Position numbers and translations under genes: made by a program. From Polytrichum commune (lineage: Eukaryota > Streptophyta > Polytrichopsida > Polytrichales > Polytrichaceae): a stretch of 64,000 bases of DNA. The stretch's first letter is position 1, and each line of letters opens with the position of its first letter. Below, in pieces: positions 37,910 through 50,441 of this stretch. A model generated the notes under the pieces. The model was not told the origin of the DNA, ran no database searches, and saw only the letters and a list, made by a program, of their open reading frames with translations. The stretch is from NCBI GenBank assembly GCA_950295325.1, contig OX485804.1:33046001-33110000 (forward strand), in the 5' to 3' direction.

Positions 37910-38412
37910 GGGCCACTTCACACACGGGCCAAGAGCCGTGACCATGAAATTGTGAGAGCCCAAAAGAAACGTGTCCAAAGGCCGTCCCGACACACCTCCA
38001 ACATTATCTAGTGTGGTCACTAACCCTCGAGTGTAGCATGAAGTCATGTGTGGCCGGGCCCTCGATCGAATGCTATTTCAATGAATGTATGTTCATGCGG
38101 GTGGTCACACATGATGGGATTGAATAAATCAACGGTTGTGAACATTCGGAGTGCCATGGTCTCCCAATGGTTTTGTGTTAGGCCTATCTCCAAGAGGTGG
38201 TTTTCAAAAAAAATCCAAGTGACAATGAAGCATGATCCATTTGATGCCATGTAGGAGTCCATGCAGACTTTACATCTATCTTGCATTCACATACTCCGTT
38301 GGTCCCTCAAGCGTAGTGTGAAGTGAACTCGGACCGGCTCCGCCTTTTCCACCAACGAGAGTGCTCAAAGTGTAATGGTCACGGGCTCTCAGTCTAATGT
38401 GTGTAGTGGCCC
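37910..38412. mobile_element. Tourist-like MITE, family A, full copy (PIF/Harbinger type)
   Basis: Terminal inverted repeats GGGCCACTTCACACAC and GTGTGTAGTGGCCC, 503 bp, flanked by a perfect TAA duplication (37907-37909 and 38413-38415). There is no transposase frame, so it is non-autonomous. Two further copies lie within 8 kb. Confidence 0.9.
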
Positions 38413-40079
38413 TAACTTGGATATTGGCTTGTCCGACTTTGGGCAAGTTATGGCTCTTAGTTGTGTTCGGCCAAACGTTAGGACTAGGTCCCTTTGAGCA
38501 TAGTTTTTTTCTTCTAGGATTTAGTTGTCTTGGTTATACATGTTTTTCTCTTTGTGATGGATATTTTTTCCCACCGTAAGAACTAAAATACAATAAGATA
38601 TAAGGGGAGAATTATAACGAATTTGTATTGGTCTTTATTTCACTTTATCAATAAGTGTATTTCCATTTTCCTTGTCTTGTCTTGTTAGAATTTATCTTCC
38701 TTTTGGTAAATGTGTTTTGGCATGGGATGGGTTTTGTTTTTTGTTTTGGATTTACAAAGAAATACTGGGGCCATTGGAGTGGGAAAAATAGTTTGTGCAT
38801 ATTGGTGGATGGTTTGTTTTCACCGTAAGAACGGCAAGAGGAAGCATCACCTGCAAGTGAACTTGAACCGACATATGGATTGTTGTAGTACCAAGTAGGG
38901 AAAGTGATTTTCAAGTATGTGAGTCACCACAACACTCAGTTGCTTAAGAAACGGAACGTGGTCGTGTCCACATATACAAGAGAGCGACCTTGGTTATATG
39001 ATACTTCTATTTGGCACTAGCGCAAGCACAAATTTGCACTTGAGCCGAGTGGCTAGGGAATGCTTTAGTTTTGTCAGGAAGTGGATCTTTTGTTTTGTCT
39101 TCCTTTTGCAAAATAATTTTGAAATGGGAGAGGGGTACGAAGCACACTAAGTATAAGAAATAATGTGCCACACAACAGTCATCATCGACCCACATTAATT
39201 ATCTTGCAATCAATGGGTGGCAACTAAAGACAATGTAACATGACACCTGTTGTTACATGACAAGTCACAAAGACCACCCTAATCAATACGGTACACCGCT
39301 TTTGTCTCCCGTTGAAGGGATTTAAATAGGGAATGGGAGTCTATGAATTTTCTCATGTTTTTCAGTTCTTTGTTTTCATGTCTATTGTTCATAGTTTTGA
39401 TCTTTGTCATGGTTTTCAAGCGATTTGCTCATTGGCTTTAGTGTCCACAAGACCTATCTTTCTTGGCAACGAAATCCTCATATGCATCGGAAATGACAAA
39501 AAGAAAAGAAAACAATCAATCTACACCAATTCATTGCCTAACTAAATCAAATCTTGATTAGAGGTAAGTGTGCTTGGAAGCAACACTTCCATAAACTTTC
39601 TCACTTTCAATGGGATTACACAATTTGGATAAATTAAAAAAGTTTCTCATACATCTACAAATGGATGAAGAGTCTCTCCACCCAAAAACCAAATATGCAC
39701 CCAGAGCATTAAGGTTGTTGTTTCAAGAAATTGCATTCCATTACCTACTAGGGGGGGGGGGTCAATAATGTTGGATTGTTAGGTGAGGATGACCAAAATT
39801 CAACCTTGTAATGCGTGAGAGTCTTCCGTTGAATGAGGCTATTGTTCACCTTTTGTTTAACACTTCTTGCTGAGCATATAGATCTTATAATAGCCATTGG
39901 GATTGACCATTTTGATGCTATTATGTACATTATGCCACATAGGATTAGTGGCTTTTAACTTTGGCTTACTCAATACATTGTTGCACTCACTTGTTGATAA
40001 ATTAAGAATGATAAACATGCATTAGTTTGAGACTCGTGTTACTTTTAGGCACACATACCTTATTGTGGATGAATCAAAT

Positions 40080-40710
40080 TTGGGACCCAACAACTACCCC
40101 GTACTCGCTCTTCACTCAACCCCTTCCAAGGCAAACCCCTTCCAAAAATCGCATGATGCAAGGCTAAACCAATGGGCAACATGGGAAAACAAATGTTGGT
40201 GTGTGTGTGGGGCAATTGGAGATGGTGTCACATGACATTCGGTACAACATGACAAGTCACAAATATCATTCTAATCATCATGACACACCAACTTTATCGC
40301 CACACTAAATCATATGTTTAGTGTAGTGCTAATGAATAAAATTTTGGTAGGGCAGGGACCCTAACAACTACCCCCCCCCCCAAACGCTCTCTTCACTCAA
40401 CCCTAGGTATGACAAGCAACTTCCACATGGGTTGCAAGGTTGGACCACGAGCAATAGGACTTTGTGGTCCGTCAACCCTAAACTCTTTCACTCTCTAGGG
40501 ATGGTCCCTCAATGGTCCCTTCCTTGCCACTTTATAGGTAAGTATGATGTTACATGACAAATCACAAAGACCACTCTAAGCTTAATTAGCATAACACACT
40601 AATCTTAATGCCACACTAAATTAGATTTTAGTGTGGTGCTGATAATCGAAGTTTGGATAGGGGCGGGACCCAGCAACTACCCCGGACTCGCTCTTCACTT
40701 AACCCCGGGC
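40080..40710. repeat. Diverged repeat, unit about 290-305 bp, ending close to DCP1
   Basis: Three units are anchored by CAACTACCCC..CGCTCTTCACTYAACCC near 40090, 40366 and 40673. The spacers hold TTACATGACAARTCACAAA and a short hairpin of CCACACTAAAT/ATTTAGTGTGG type (40304-40327, 40610-40635). A further piece of the unit occurs near 39240-39280. The last unit ends about 360 bp before the DCP1 ATG. Confidence 0.7.
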
Positions 40711-41066
40711 ACAATAGACACCTTCAGAGGACTGCCCGACGCAAGACCGGGCCAGCGGGCAGCAGGGGATGAAAACTCTCTCCAGGAGGGGAGGAGAGCG
40801 CAGGTTCGCAACGCAAACCAAACAGAAGAGCTTGCGCAAGGTTTGCGAGGCCAATGCGACATAGCATTCGGCGATCTGTGCGAAATCTTTCAAAACCACG
40901 GCACTGCAATCGCTCGGTAGCTGGCGAGCAAGAGAGGCGAAGAGAGAACACAGGGTCGTGATTATGTGGTGGCCGGGTGGAGAACAAAGACTCCGGTGAG
41001 TTTTAGGGCGAGAGGGTAGGTTAAGGTAGGGAGGAGTCCTCCTCCTCTTGTAGCGAGGTCTACGAC

Positions 41067-44000
41067 ATGGCGCAAAATGGGAAACCGATGCCACCGCAGC
41101 TGGATCAAAACAGCACCAAGGAGCTCAACCTCACAGTGTTGCAGCGGATGGATCGGCATGTGGAGGACATTTTGACGACCGCGGCTCATGTCACCTTCTA
41201 TCAGTTCAATACAGACTCTAATCAATGGGTGAGTGAGTGAATGGCGGAATTGTTTCGGAAGGTTTCTAAAAACATTCCTAACGTTCGATCGAGGTCTCTC
41301 TGCACTGTTCCAAGGGGCTTCGTGATAGCGGTTTGTGAAGGAAGAGGGAAGAGGCTGGGGTTCCCCTACTACTGAGTCATAGTCCTTGGGAGAGTTAGTC
41401 CATTCCGTAGGCCTTGAGTGATGATGGCAAGGGCAACTGGATTCTGGTCCGCTATGTATGCGAGGAGGAGCGCTTATGCAATTTATCATGTGAAAGGTAG
41501 CAAAAGAACATTCGGGTTGTTAGCTTCTTAAAGCTGAGAGAGGTCTGGGAAGCAAACCACGAGGAGAACGGAAATTATTGAGTGAGTGATGGAATTGCGT
41601 CGTTCTGAGCGAGTGTAAGATTTCTGGAAGCATTCCTACTAACATTTGCAGCCGCTATGGCCGATTGAGGTCTCTCTCTGTCCTGCTCCAATAGAGTGTT
41701 CTCAGAGGCCTCTTGATAGCGGTTTGTGAAGGAGGAGGGAAGAGGCTGAGGTTCTCTACAACTGAGGCATAGTTCTCGCAGAGTTAGTCCATTTCGTAGG
41801 CCGCGGGTGATGATGGCAAGGCCAACTGGATGTTGGTTCTCTGTGGGTATCAAGTGATAGTTAGCAAACTGAAACTTTGCTAATGCCAAAATTTTAAAGC
41901 TTGGGAGAGATTTGTGAAGCACAACGCCAGCACATGGAAATGCCTGCCTTTTGTTCGATTTTCTGGCAGATTCTCTGCGTGCGGTCTTTCCTGTTTGTCG
42001 GCAGAGTGAGGTTAACGGGATACGCGAGATTACTACTCGAAAGTGATAGCTCTGAGTTGTAGAATACAAGTCCTTGAAGCATGGGCGGGGCAGTCGGGGC
42101 TAGTATAGCAGAGATAGATGTGAGGCAAACCCTATTTGTTGTCACTTTTGAAGGGCGAGGTGTGCAATTTTTCATTTTGGATATCTGATTGATGTTGCTT
42201 CTGGGTGATTGCAGAGTCGCAAGGATGTTGAAGGTTCACTCTTCGTAGTAAAAAGGTGTGAATTTCTGAACAATCTGCGACAATTCTTGGTTTAGGACAG
42301 TTGCTCAAAGCCTGTTGTGGAGGTTATTTTAGTCTAGTCACTAAAGGGTAGGATTGCTATGTGGCAGGCGAACTCCCCCACGGTTTCAATTCATTGTCAT
42401 GAATCGACGGAGTACAGGTACTGTAACTGACAAGCTGATTCCTTAGTTGTTGCTGCAGTTGTGTCTCTTGGCCTTGGAACTCACTCAGGGGTGTTTTAAA
42501 CCTGGACACATATATTTTGTCTTAGTGGGTTGAGAGAAGTTCCATTGTTGGGAGTGAGGAGTATTCTTCTCCATGAATCATGTGTTACTGGTGGCTTGGC
42601 TACTGGCAGTTCCTTCTGTGAATAGTACCATGGAATTTGGAAGAGGGACTATTGAATAAAAGCGTCTAACTTTAATTAAGTGGCATGAGCTGGAGTAGGG
42701 AGGTGAGCTTCTGTAAGTTATTGTCTAATGCACATATGTGGTGATTGGTGTCAGATAACCTGGTCGAAAATCTCCTGGGCGATTTTGAGTACGAGGTGCA
42801 GTCACCATATTTGCTGTATCGAAATGCAGCTCAGGAGGTCAATGGCATCTGGTTTTATAATGCTCGAGAATGTGAGGAAGTAGCCAATCTCCTGTCAAGG
42901 TGAGTTTCTCCTAGCTGGTTGGCATCTTATTTTGAGCAGGCAGGGTGAAAGAAATGGTCACATTGTCAACCTGCTTGTTTGAAGATAGTGTGCAATTCAT
43001 TGTTGCTTTTTAAGGTGGGCTGCAATAGAGACCCCAGATGCAAAAGTTGTTAGAGCATGTCTAGGTTCCTCCACAAATATTAAGATCTCATCTTTTTGTG
43101 ATGGTAATATGAAAATAAAATTTCTGAAATATATAAACATGTGGTTATCGTTGTTTACCTATTGGTATTCTGATGTGCAATGTGTCGTGCTTCAGGATCC
43201 TGAATGCCTTCACGAAGACTCAACTTTCAAAAACAAGGTTGATCCCTTCAAGGTCTGTTTTCATTGCAGTAGTGCAGTATAAGTAGTGGAGAGTACAGAG
43301 ATGATGTGTCAAGTCCTATCCTGATATGTTGTATTCATCCCGTATGCGTCTGAACTGGGAATGATTATCGTAAAACAGGTACCAGACCTACGCTATGACA
43401 TTAAGTTATTGGTTGTAAGAACTAAATCTATGTTTCTGAGAATTCTTGCGCAGCGCCTGTTGTGCTTTTCATGGTGTTTGGTACCAATTTTCTGTTTTGT
43501 TCTCCATATGAGTACCTGCAGTTCAGATTATCAGGAACTCGAAGCAGTCCCGACACCATCTCTTGTGGACGGGCCATTGGAACGAGGTGGTCATGCCTCA
43601 GCGACACATTCTGAGATTCCTGATGAGCCTCTTGAGCGATTTTTTGTGAGTCTTTGAACTCCAATGGTCTTGTGAAAGTGGATTTTTTGCATTAATAATA
43701 CTGTCAATGTGTGCATATCGGCCAGTCATCATTGCCACTGCCCTGTTTGTGGGTGGTAGATCGTATGATTGAATTCTCACTCAAGTTTGTATGTGCCACA
43801 GAATGCAGCACGAATAAGCACCTCTGATATCACCCAAACCACTGGGTCATGGCCTACAACAACACATTCATTGCCATCTCGTTCCACATTGTCAGCGTCT
43901 CCAACTCTTGCTCCCATGCCCATCCCTTCGATCATCTCCCCTACTTCAACATCTCTGCCACTAACTTCTCCGGCACCCCCTCTTTCTTTAGACACTCCTG

Positions 44001-44977
44001 ATATTGCCAGCAAAGTTCGTGCAACGCTCATCAAGCCGTCATTCTTTGTTCCGCCGCCTTTGAGCACAGCACCAAACGCCGCAGCATTGGCCCCTTCCTC
44101 AAGTTCAATGCAGCCCTCACATGGTGCTCCTTTGCTTCAACCGTTTCCTCCCCCAAATCCACCTCTTTCACTTGCCCCCACTATACAACATTCCGTACCA
44201 ATCACAAGAGATGGAGTTCGAGATGCATTGCAACGACTTGTGAAGGTACTTTCTATGTCTCTGACAGCGTAGGGGTGTATAAATGGTACAATGGAAACTT
44301 GGGATTGATGTGCTACATGTAGGCTTGAGTTCAAGGGTCAAATTGTGGAAGTTTATTCACTTGATGAGGTGAACTAAGTGGGGCTTCAATCAATTGGATC
44401 CTACCACACGTATTTTCTCAGTGCGGCGGGTTTGGGGTGATGAAAGTGATCTTATTGATGGATGGTCAAGAGAATTCCACATCACATAAGGGTTATGTAA
44501 ATAAGCTCCAATCACTTCGATTTGAAGGGTCAGTTTGGATGCTTGGCTGAAAGGATTGGGCTATTGATAGGAACTGTTAGTTAATGTTGTGGGCGGAAGA
44601 CAATTTGTAAATTTGTATGCGCCATGTAGAGTAGCATTTGTAACCAAATGGACCTGGATGCTGTTATTTATGTTGTGGCAAAGGAAATAGTTTGTGGAGC
44701 GTTTGTACATCTAAATATTTGCACAAGATATGGAATCAGGCATCCACTGAGAAATGAACACATGGATCATCAATGGAATCCAGTTTAAAGTGTTACTTAG
44801 CTTAGCTGATAAAATAGTTAGCAAAATACGTGTACTCAAAGTTGTCCATTTTCTTGATTCTTAACCACATCGATTTTCTCAGTTTGGCAAGGTTGGGATG
44901 GTTGTTATCTGCAGAACGATCAATTCTTGGAGTTGGTGTATCGGGAGATGCTAAATGCGCATCAACATAATGTCTGA
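41067..44977 (+). CDS. DCP1: mRNA-decapping enzyme subunit 1 (DCP1), eight exons
   Basis: Activator of the decapping enzyme DCP2 in cytoplasmic P-bodies, promoting 5'-to-3' mRNA decay. Model: 41067..41228, 42215..42255, 42368..42417, 42755..42899, 43196..43252, 43522..43645, 43802..44245, 44915..44977, giving 361 aa (Arabidopsis DCP1 about 367). Introns are GT-AG and all phases fit. The EVH1 domain covers about residues 12-150: LNLTVLQRMDRHVEDIL, FQFIVMNRR, YLLYRNAAQEVNGIWFY and the CEEVANLLSRILNAF helix. A Pro/Ser-rich linker in the seventh exon (PPNPPLS and similar) joins it to the C-terminal trimerisation helix, VRDALQRLVKNDQFLELVYRE, which crosses the last splice site. Intron 1 contains a tandem duplication that starts at the donor. 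No truncation seen. Confidence 0.96.
41229..41930. repeat. Tandem duplication, about 350-390 bp, in DCP1 intron 1
   Basis: The first unit starts at the splice donor itself (GTGAGTGAGTGAATGG) and the second at 41580 (GAGTGAGTGATGG). Shared blocks include GATAGCGGTTTGTGAAGGA (41324 and 41715), GAGTTAGTCCATT and GTGATGATGGCAAGG. The second unit has internal insertions. Confidence 0.85.
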
Positions 44978-45830
44978 GAAGGGAGGGAGGCACGAGCTTT
45001 GGGGTATCTCATTGCTAGGCTGCCTGTGGAGCATGGTTGCTCACTTGTGTATTAGATTCTTACCTTACTGTATTTTGGATGTAGATTAGATGCATGAAGA
45101 GGTTCTAATTGCAGAGTCAGATTTATGGCATGAATGTGTGTGGTTTTCTTTTTGTTCCCCTTTTTAAGCACATAGTTACTGGGATGAGAACATTAAACTA
45201 TTTAATAGCAGTGTAGGCCATGTCAATATTGATTCTGGGTCGCTAGTTGTGGACATTGCTCTCTACAGCCTGTTTTGAGTCTCACTAGAGGCTAAGCAAT
45301 TTAATATGGCCACAAGACCAATGTACATCTACATCATTCGAGTCCCTCCCTATACTGTGCTGGCTGCTCAAGTCCCTGTAGAAATTACAGGTGGCCCCAG
45401 ATGGCTAAATAAGAGACACATGGTACAACTTACTCATTATTTAGGTCAGTTGTTATTTTCTTTTGCAAAACAGACATGTCAGCAGCAAGTATTGCCAGTT
45501 GCATCTTATCTCGATATTATTCAGGGATGGTTGTACTAAGGCACATGGCCCTATGCGGTCACTCTTCTTAATCATACGCCGTGTGACAATGAAACTGGAC
45601 TATGTGCTCAGAATATGTTAAACCATTCTAGGCTAAATAGTGAACACCAGGGCTGGCCTACATGCCTTATTGAGAAAGAGAAACTTCACTTTCACCCACA
45701 ACTTGCTAATACTGGGACCATGGAACTTGAAAATAGAATCTGTGCGGGTCACAATTTGCTGACTGGATGAGACAACCCCCAACCGATTGAAGAGCCAACA
45801 TGTGGACCATCTACTTCAATTGATTGCTTA

Positions 45831-46005
45831 GGGTGGGTTCTCATGACCCACTAGATTCTAGACAATAGTGGGTTGGATGTGCTCATATAAAGATAACCAA
45901 AGCACCCAACCAACCACATTCTGGTTGTCTATTAGAATGTGGAGACCCATGACCATGGGCCAGTAGACCTTAATGTGCTTGCTAAACACTTAAAATAACA
46001 ATAGT
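45831..46005. mobile_element. Partial copy of the GGGTGGGTT-type MITE
   Basis: GGGTGGGTTCTCATGACCCACTAGATTCTA and ACCACATTCT..AATGTG..CCATGACCATGGGCCA match the reverse complement of the element at 55808-56078. The far inverted end is not recognisable. Similar dispersed DNA (GACTAYRTGCTCARAATATGYTAA) continues at 45600 and 46165. Apart from these, 44978-46483 shows no gene. Confidence 0.6.
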
Positions 46006-46483
46006 TGGTGGGGATATATGAACCCTACGCCACTATTCCAATTGTAAGGTGGGCATGCCTAAATCAAACATAGCAATAATTTGGATAATGTATTTGAGTG
46101 GTATGTGGTTAGGTGTAAATTGAAGAACAACCACCAAAAAACCATGTGTTTAAAAGAGATCGGACTACATGCTCAAAATATGCTAATCATTCTAGGCTCA
46201 GTAATAAACATGATTAGGAGCACCTATGTTGCCACTTGATGAGCATGAGAATCTTCACTTTGATGATATATAAGATATTCATTAGAGCTCTGAAAATTAT
46301 CGCTACAGGTGCGGTTTGATTTTGCTAATCATCTCGCACTAATTGCGTGTTTCATATCCTACAAGAAGTGGGTGCAGAGAGAAACGTATATGAATAACAC
46401 ATGTTTACCCTAAATAAGCGATCCAATTGACAAACTACATGGTAATAGACGTAGAAGGAACTAGCAATGAAGTGAGGGAGTAC

Positions 46484-47284
46484 CTGAAAGGCTCCTACAA
46501 TAGGAGATGAGAGAACGTCTCCAAATACATGTATAAACACCGTTGACATAGCCATGGCAAGTGGCATTAGAGTAGGGCTTAATTACACTGCGTAAAGAGA
46601 CAAAATTTGCAAGTGCTTGCCAGCCAAACATCATGCTACTATCAATACAAACTGTAAGGGCTTCACATAGCCCTTAATAACCATGTTAGCCATAAAAACC
46701 ATTGTCCACCAACAATGATCCCTTCATAATTAGAATCTACTAAATGCTAAAACTAGAATGTATGGATGACATATTTTGAATAGGTCACCACCAATGTTGG
46801 ACTAGTATATAGGTGAATGCATGGTATCAATACACGATATTAATAGTGGTCTCAAAGAACCTACCCAACCATTATCAAACCAATATTCGTACTTGGTGGG
46901 TATCACATGATGAGAGAATCATTGTATACCCAAGTTATTATTTGGGTCAATACCATCCTAATACCATATTGCTACTAGGGTGAATTTACCTAGGTTTGAA
47001 GTTCCTTGGATGGTACATAGACCCCACATGGTATTGAAACAAAGGAGTCTTCAAATACTTGTACCCTACCAGTGTCAAATAGATGTAAAAACTCATTATA
47101 TATATTACAAGTTGCAACAGCGTTTACAAGGACTTCTGTGAGAGACAACATAAACATGACTTACCTGAGTGGCAAATAAGAAAATCTCTCCAATTGCAAA
47201 GAGAGGAATAAAGACTGTCAAGCTCCGTGACATGAATGCTATCAAGCAACCCGAGGCACCCAGTGCTATTGCCAATGCAAGCAG
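46484..47284 (-). pseudogene. Fragment of a spinster-type sphingolipid transporter (MFS), degenerate
   Basis: Two exon-like pieces on the minus strand. 47284-47165 is bounded by AG and GT and reads GASGCLIAFMSRSLTVFIPL..FAIGEIFLFATQ. 46587-46484 is likewise bounded and contains PLAMAMSTVFIHVFGDVLSS followed by PIVGAFQ. Both fit plant spinster homologues (..PLSMAISTVSIHIFGDVPSSPLVG..), which are membrane transporters of the major facilitator superfamily. The second piece has an in-frame TAA near its start, where CVKPSLRPL would be expected; small indels seem to have shifted the frame. No upstream or downstream exons were found, so this looks like a truncated, decayed copy. An unmodelled alternative exon is possible but less likely. 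Confidence 0.65.
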
Positions 47285-47995
47285 CTGTTTAAACCACCAC
47301 AAAAAATGATAAAATACTCACTTGTACTCCTTCAGATAACTTAATTATGTAATCTCCACCGAGGAATTATGAACTAAACGGGGAAATCACAATTGCCGAT
47401 ATGTATGTTGCCCACAAGCTTAACGTACTACCCACTTCATTCGATTCCCAATGAATTTAGACAATGTGCAAAGAGCAAGGCTGAAAGGTATATGTGTTGC
47501 CCACAAGCTAGGTATTTCATTCTATTAGCATATTGAATTGGACAAGAAGGGTTCAAGGTCTACCGTTAGGTAGCAAGGATGTAAGGTATGTACTGGTGTT
47601 GGTCTGGTGTCATCTTTTTCTTTCTTTCTTTTATACCATTCGGGTATTGGTATTGAAGATTTTACATTTTTTTATACCAGAAGGGTATAGATGTATGCAA
47701 GAACCTCCATATCTATGCAAAATCATCGTAGTATTAATATGGTTGAGACTGGTATCATATGCAACATTTTGGAAGTCATCATCCACGCAATGGCCTCTTG
47801 TATTGAGCAAACATGCACTAGGCCCCTCCTAGTCCAACCTTATGTCAGGAAAACTTCAACCGATACCCGTAGCAAGAGGAATCATCCAAGAGGACACCCT
47901 TTGCCCTTACCTTTTTTGATCTTCCTGGATCCGCTACTCCGTTGGCATGAAAGAGTGAACTATAGCTATTATCTCAACACATCCAACCCCAAACT

Positions 47996-48354
47996 ACACT
48001 AAATATGATATTTAGTGTCATATGGTATTTTATGTCACTATGGTAACTTTTCGGATGACAATTCTTATGAATAAGTGAACAAATATTGTCATGAATGATG
48101 GACGGGTTCATCCATTGGCCAAAACTCTACCTTTTATTGTCAGCAACTTGTGATGAAATATTGTCATGGATGATTGAAATTTGGATCAAACGTCACTCGG
48201 TAAGTGACATTAATTGCAACACTGTAAATTCCCCCAACAAATTTACAAGGAATGACAACTAACGTTGGGCTAACATTTAGTGTCGGTGACACTGACACTA
48301 CACCGCGGTTTACAATTAGTATTGAGTAAGACAATTAGAATTGGTGCACTAAAT
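47996..48354. mobile_element. ATTTAGTGT-family repeat, third copy
   Basis: Opens ACACTAAATATGATATTTAGTGT and matches the copies at 7621 and 31771 (TTTTATGTCACTATGGTAAC, AACATTTAGTGTCGGTGACA, ACAATTAGTATTGAGTAAGAC). It ends near GGTGCACTAAATAT. The remainder of 47285-50441 holds no recognised gene. Confidence 0.7.
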
Positions 48355-50441
48355 ATCTTACTCATACTAATTATGTATTTCTTGTTTTATTATGTATGTG
48401 CGAAGCCCAAAGATGTAAGAGTAATGCTTGTTTTCGTCAGTGGAGACCTGCCCCAAACCCACATGGATGGGGGGATAGGTATGTCAAAATTGTGTCAATA
48501 TTCAAACATACATTGAAGTAGCAGAATGTGCAGTGTAAAATCCTTGCATACAATATGTACGAGGGTTAAAGTTTGGTTGATACTTCTATCTTCAAATTGT
48601 TTAGTTTGTAGTCCAGGGATTTCATGAAATTTGTTTCAATAAGATGTGTCAGTCAATCCTGATCCACTCCCTATCTCCTAAAGTACCACATCATGGCAAC
48701 TTCTTGTGAGTATAGGAGAAATGCACATCACTGCTCAAGTATTGGACTCATATAAACTAAGTGACCTAAAAAGGACATTTAAGCATTTTACCCACTTCTC
48801 CTTGGATATTACGTACGCAATCAGGAAGTCCAAGATAATTAGCAAATCCAAACCGAGGGTACAACCTTCTTCCTCATCATTTTGGGGGCTCATACAAATG
48901 CACCCTAAACTCTGTAATATCAACCCCCCATAATGTCACTCACCCTCTAATATCCCAAAACCCTAGGGAACGGATGTTCGTAGTTCAAATCTCACTCCTT
49001 ATTGTCACAATTCTCTCCCTTATATCACAAATTTTGTCATTAATACAAACCATCAAAGAAGTCAAACCACACCCTCGCATTGTATCATGAGTCAATATGT
49101 GAAGTGTCACCTTCTTATTCTTATTCTTCTTCTTGTTCCTTTTATGCCACTTGTGGAATGTTGGTGCATGCATATGCCACATCGCCCGGGAAGGCCAAGT
49201 GGAGTGGACCACACCACATCATTAAAATGTCGCACTTTGTGCTATTACATATTGTCACATGCTACACTAATCTTATAGTATTACACATCCATGTTAACAC
49301 TACAAATCTCTGTAATATCATGTGCACTTTGATTGCCACATGTGTGATACTACGGAGTTTAGAGTGTATCTTCTTCATTATCAAAGTAAAGATTCTATTT
49401 TACTTTAAACGATCATACAAGGTAGAAGCACCTAATAAGTCTGTTTGTTACATGCCTAATTCCGAGAACTATTTTGGTTCCATTACAAGTTGCTAGCATC
49501 CCTTAATCAGTTAGCAACCCCATACAACTCCTTTAGTCTTGTAAGAAATACGTGATGTGTAAAATGGGCGACACCACCATATTTGGTAATCTTAATCTAG
49601 ACACGTTGATGTGAACTTTAGTCACTTTCATAGTTGCGAACCTCTTTATTTTTTGGTTTAGGTGGTTATGATCCTCGTGAGCATCTCAACTCATTGACTA
49701 TTCAGACCTTTTAAGACAAACTAGCATGATATGTTTCACCCTAACATTCTTATGGACATGAAAATCTCATTGTTCACTGATTATATCATAGAGGTCCTCT
49801 CACAGCTCATGGCCCGATCGCACCAAAATTTCCGTCCAGTTCAACCATGAAATTGCTAGGGATCATGTTGAAAAATAGATGATGCTCCACCACTTCTCAC
49901 ACTATTACAACTAGAGATGCCAACGGATGGTATCTGAATTGGCCAGTGTAATCAACCCCTCACCAAGTATGACACGTGCAAGGGTGTATTTGAAGAGAGA
50001 GGTATTTATTACATAATTGGAGGGTATTGAGAATTTTTATGAAGATATGTGGACTTTGGAGGTGGGATGTGGCATCATGCAGTCTTGCTACGAAAAGAGC
50101 AAACTAAGCCAATCGTAGTGGCCTGTTTGGGGCTGCATGTGTGGAGATGCTCTAACAACGCACATGAAGGTAACCAAATTACGCCCGATTCCGTTAACAA
50201 CAATTCTATACGAAGATTCAATCTTATTACCAAGGCAAATCCACAAAGTCTAATCCATTTCACAGCAATATGTTACAGTTGGATGTGCGCCAAGCGCATC
50301 AGCCAGATTTCTGTCCAATTCGAACCGCAGACAGGTCGACTGCAGTACTGCAGAACTCGCGGAAGTTCTTATGCAGCCAACTCACGACGATCTCTACGCC
50401 AAGAGTTATAGTCACATGATTGATGGCTGATTAAGGAAATT

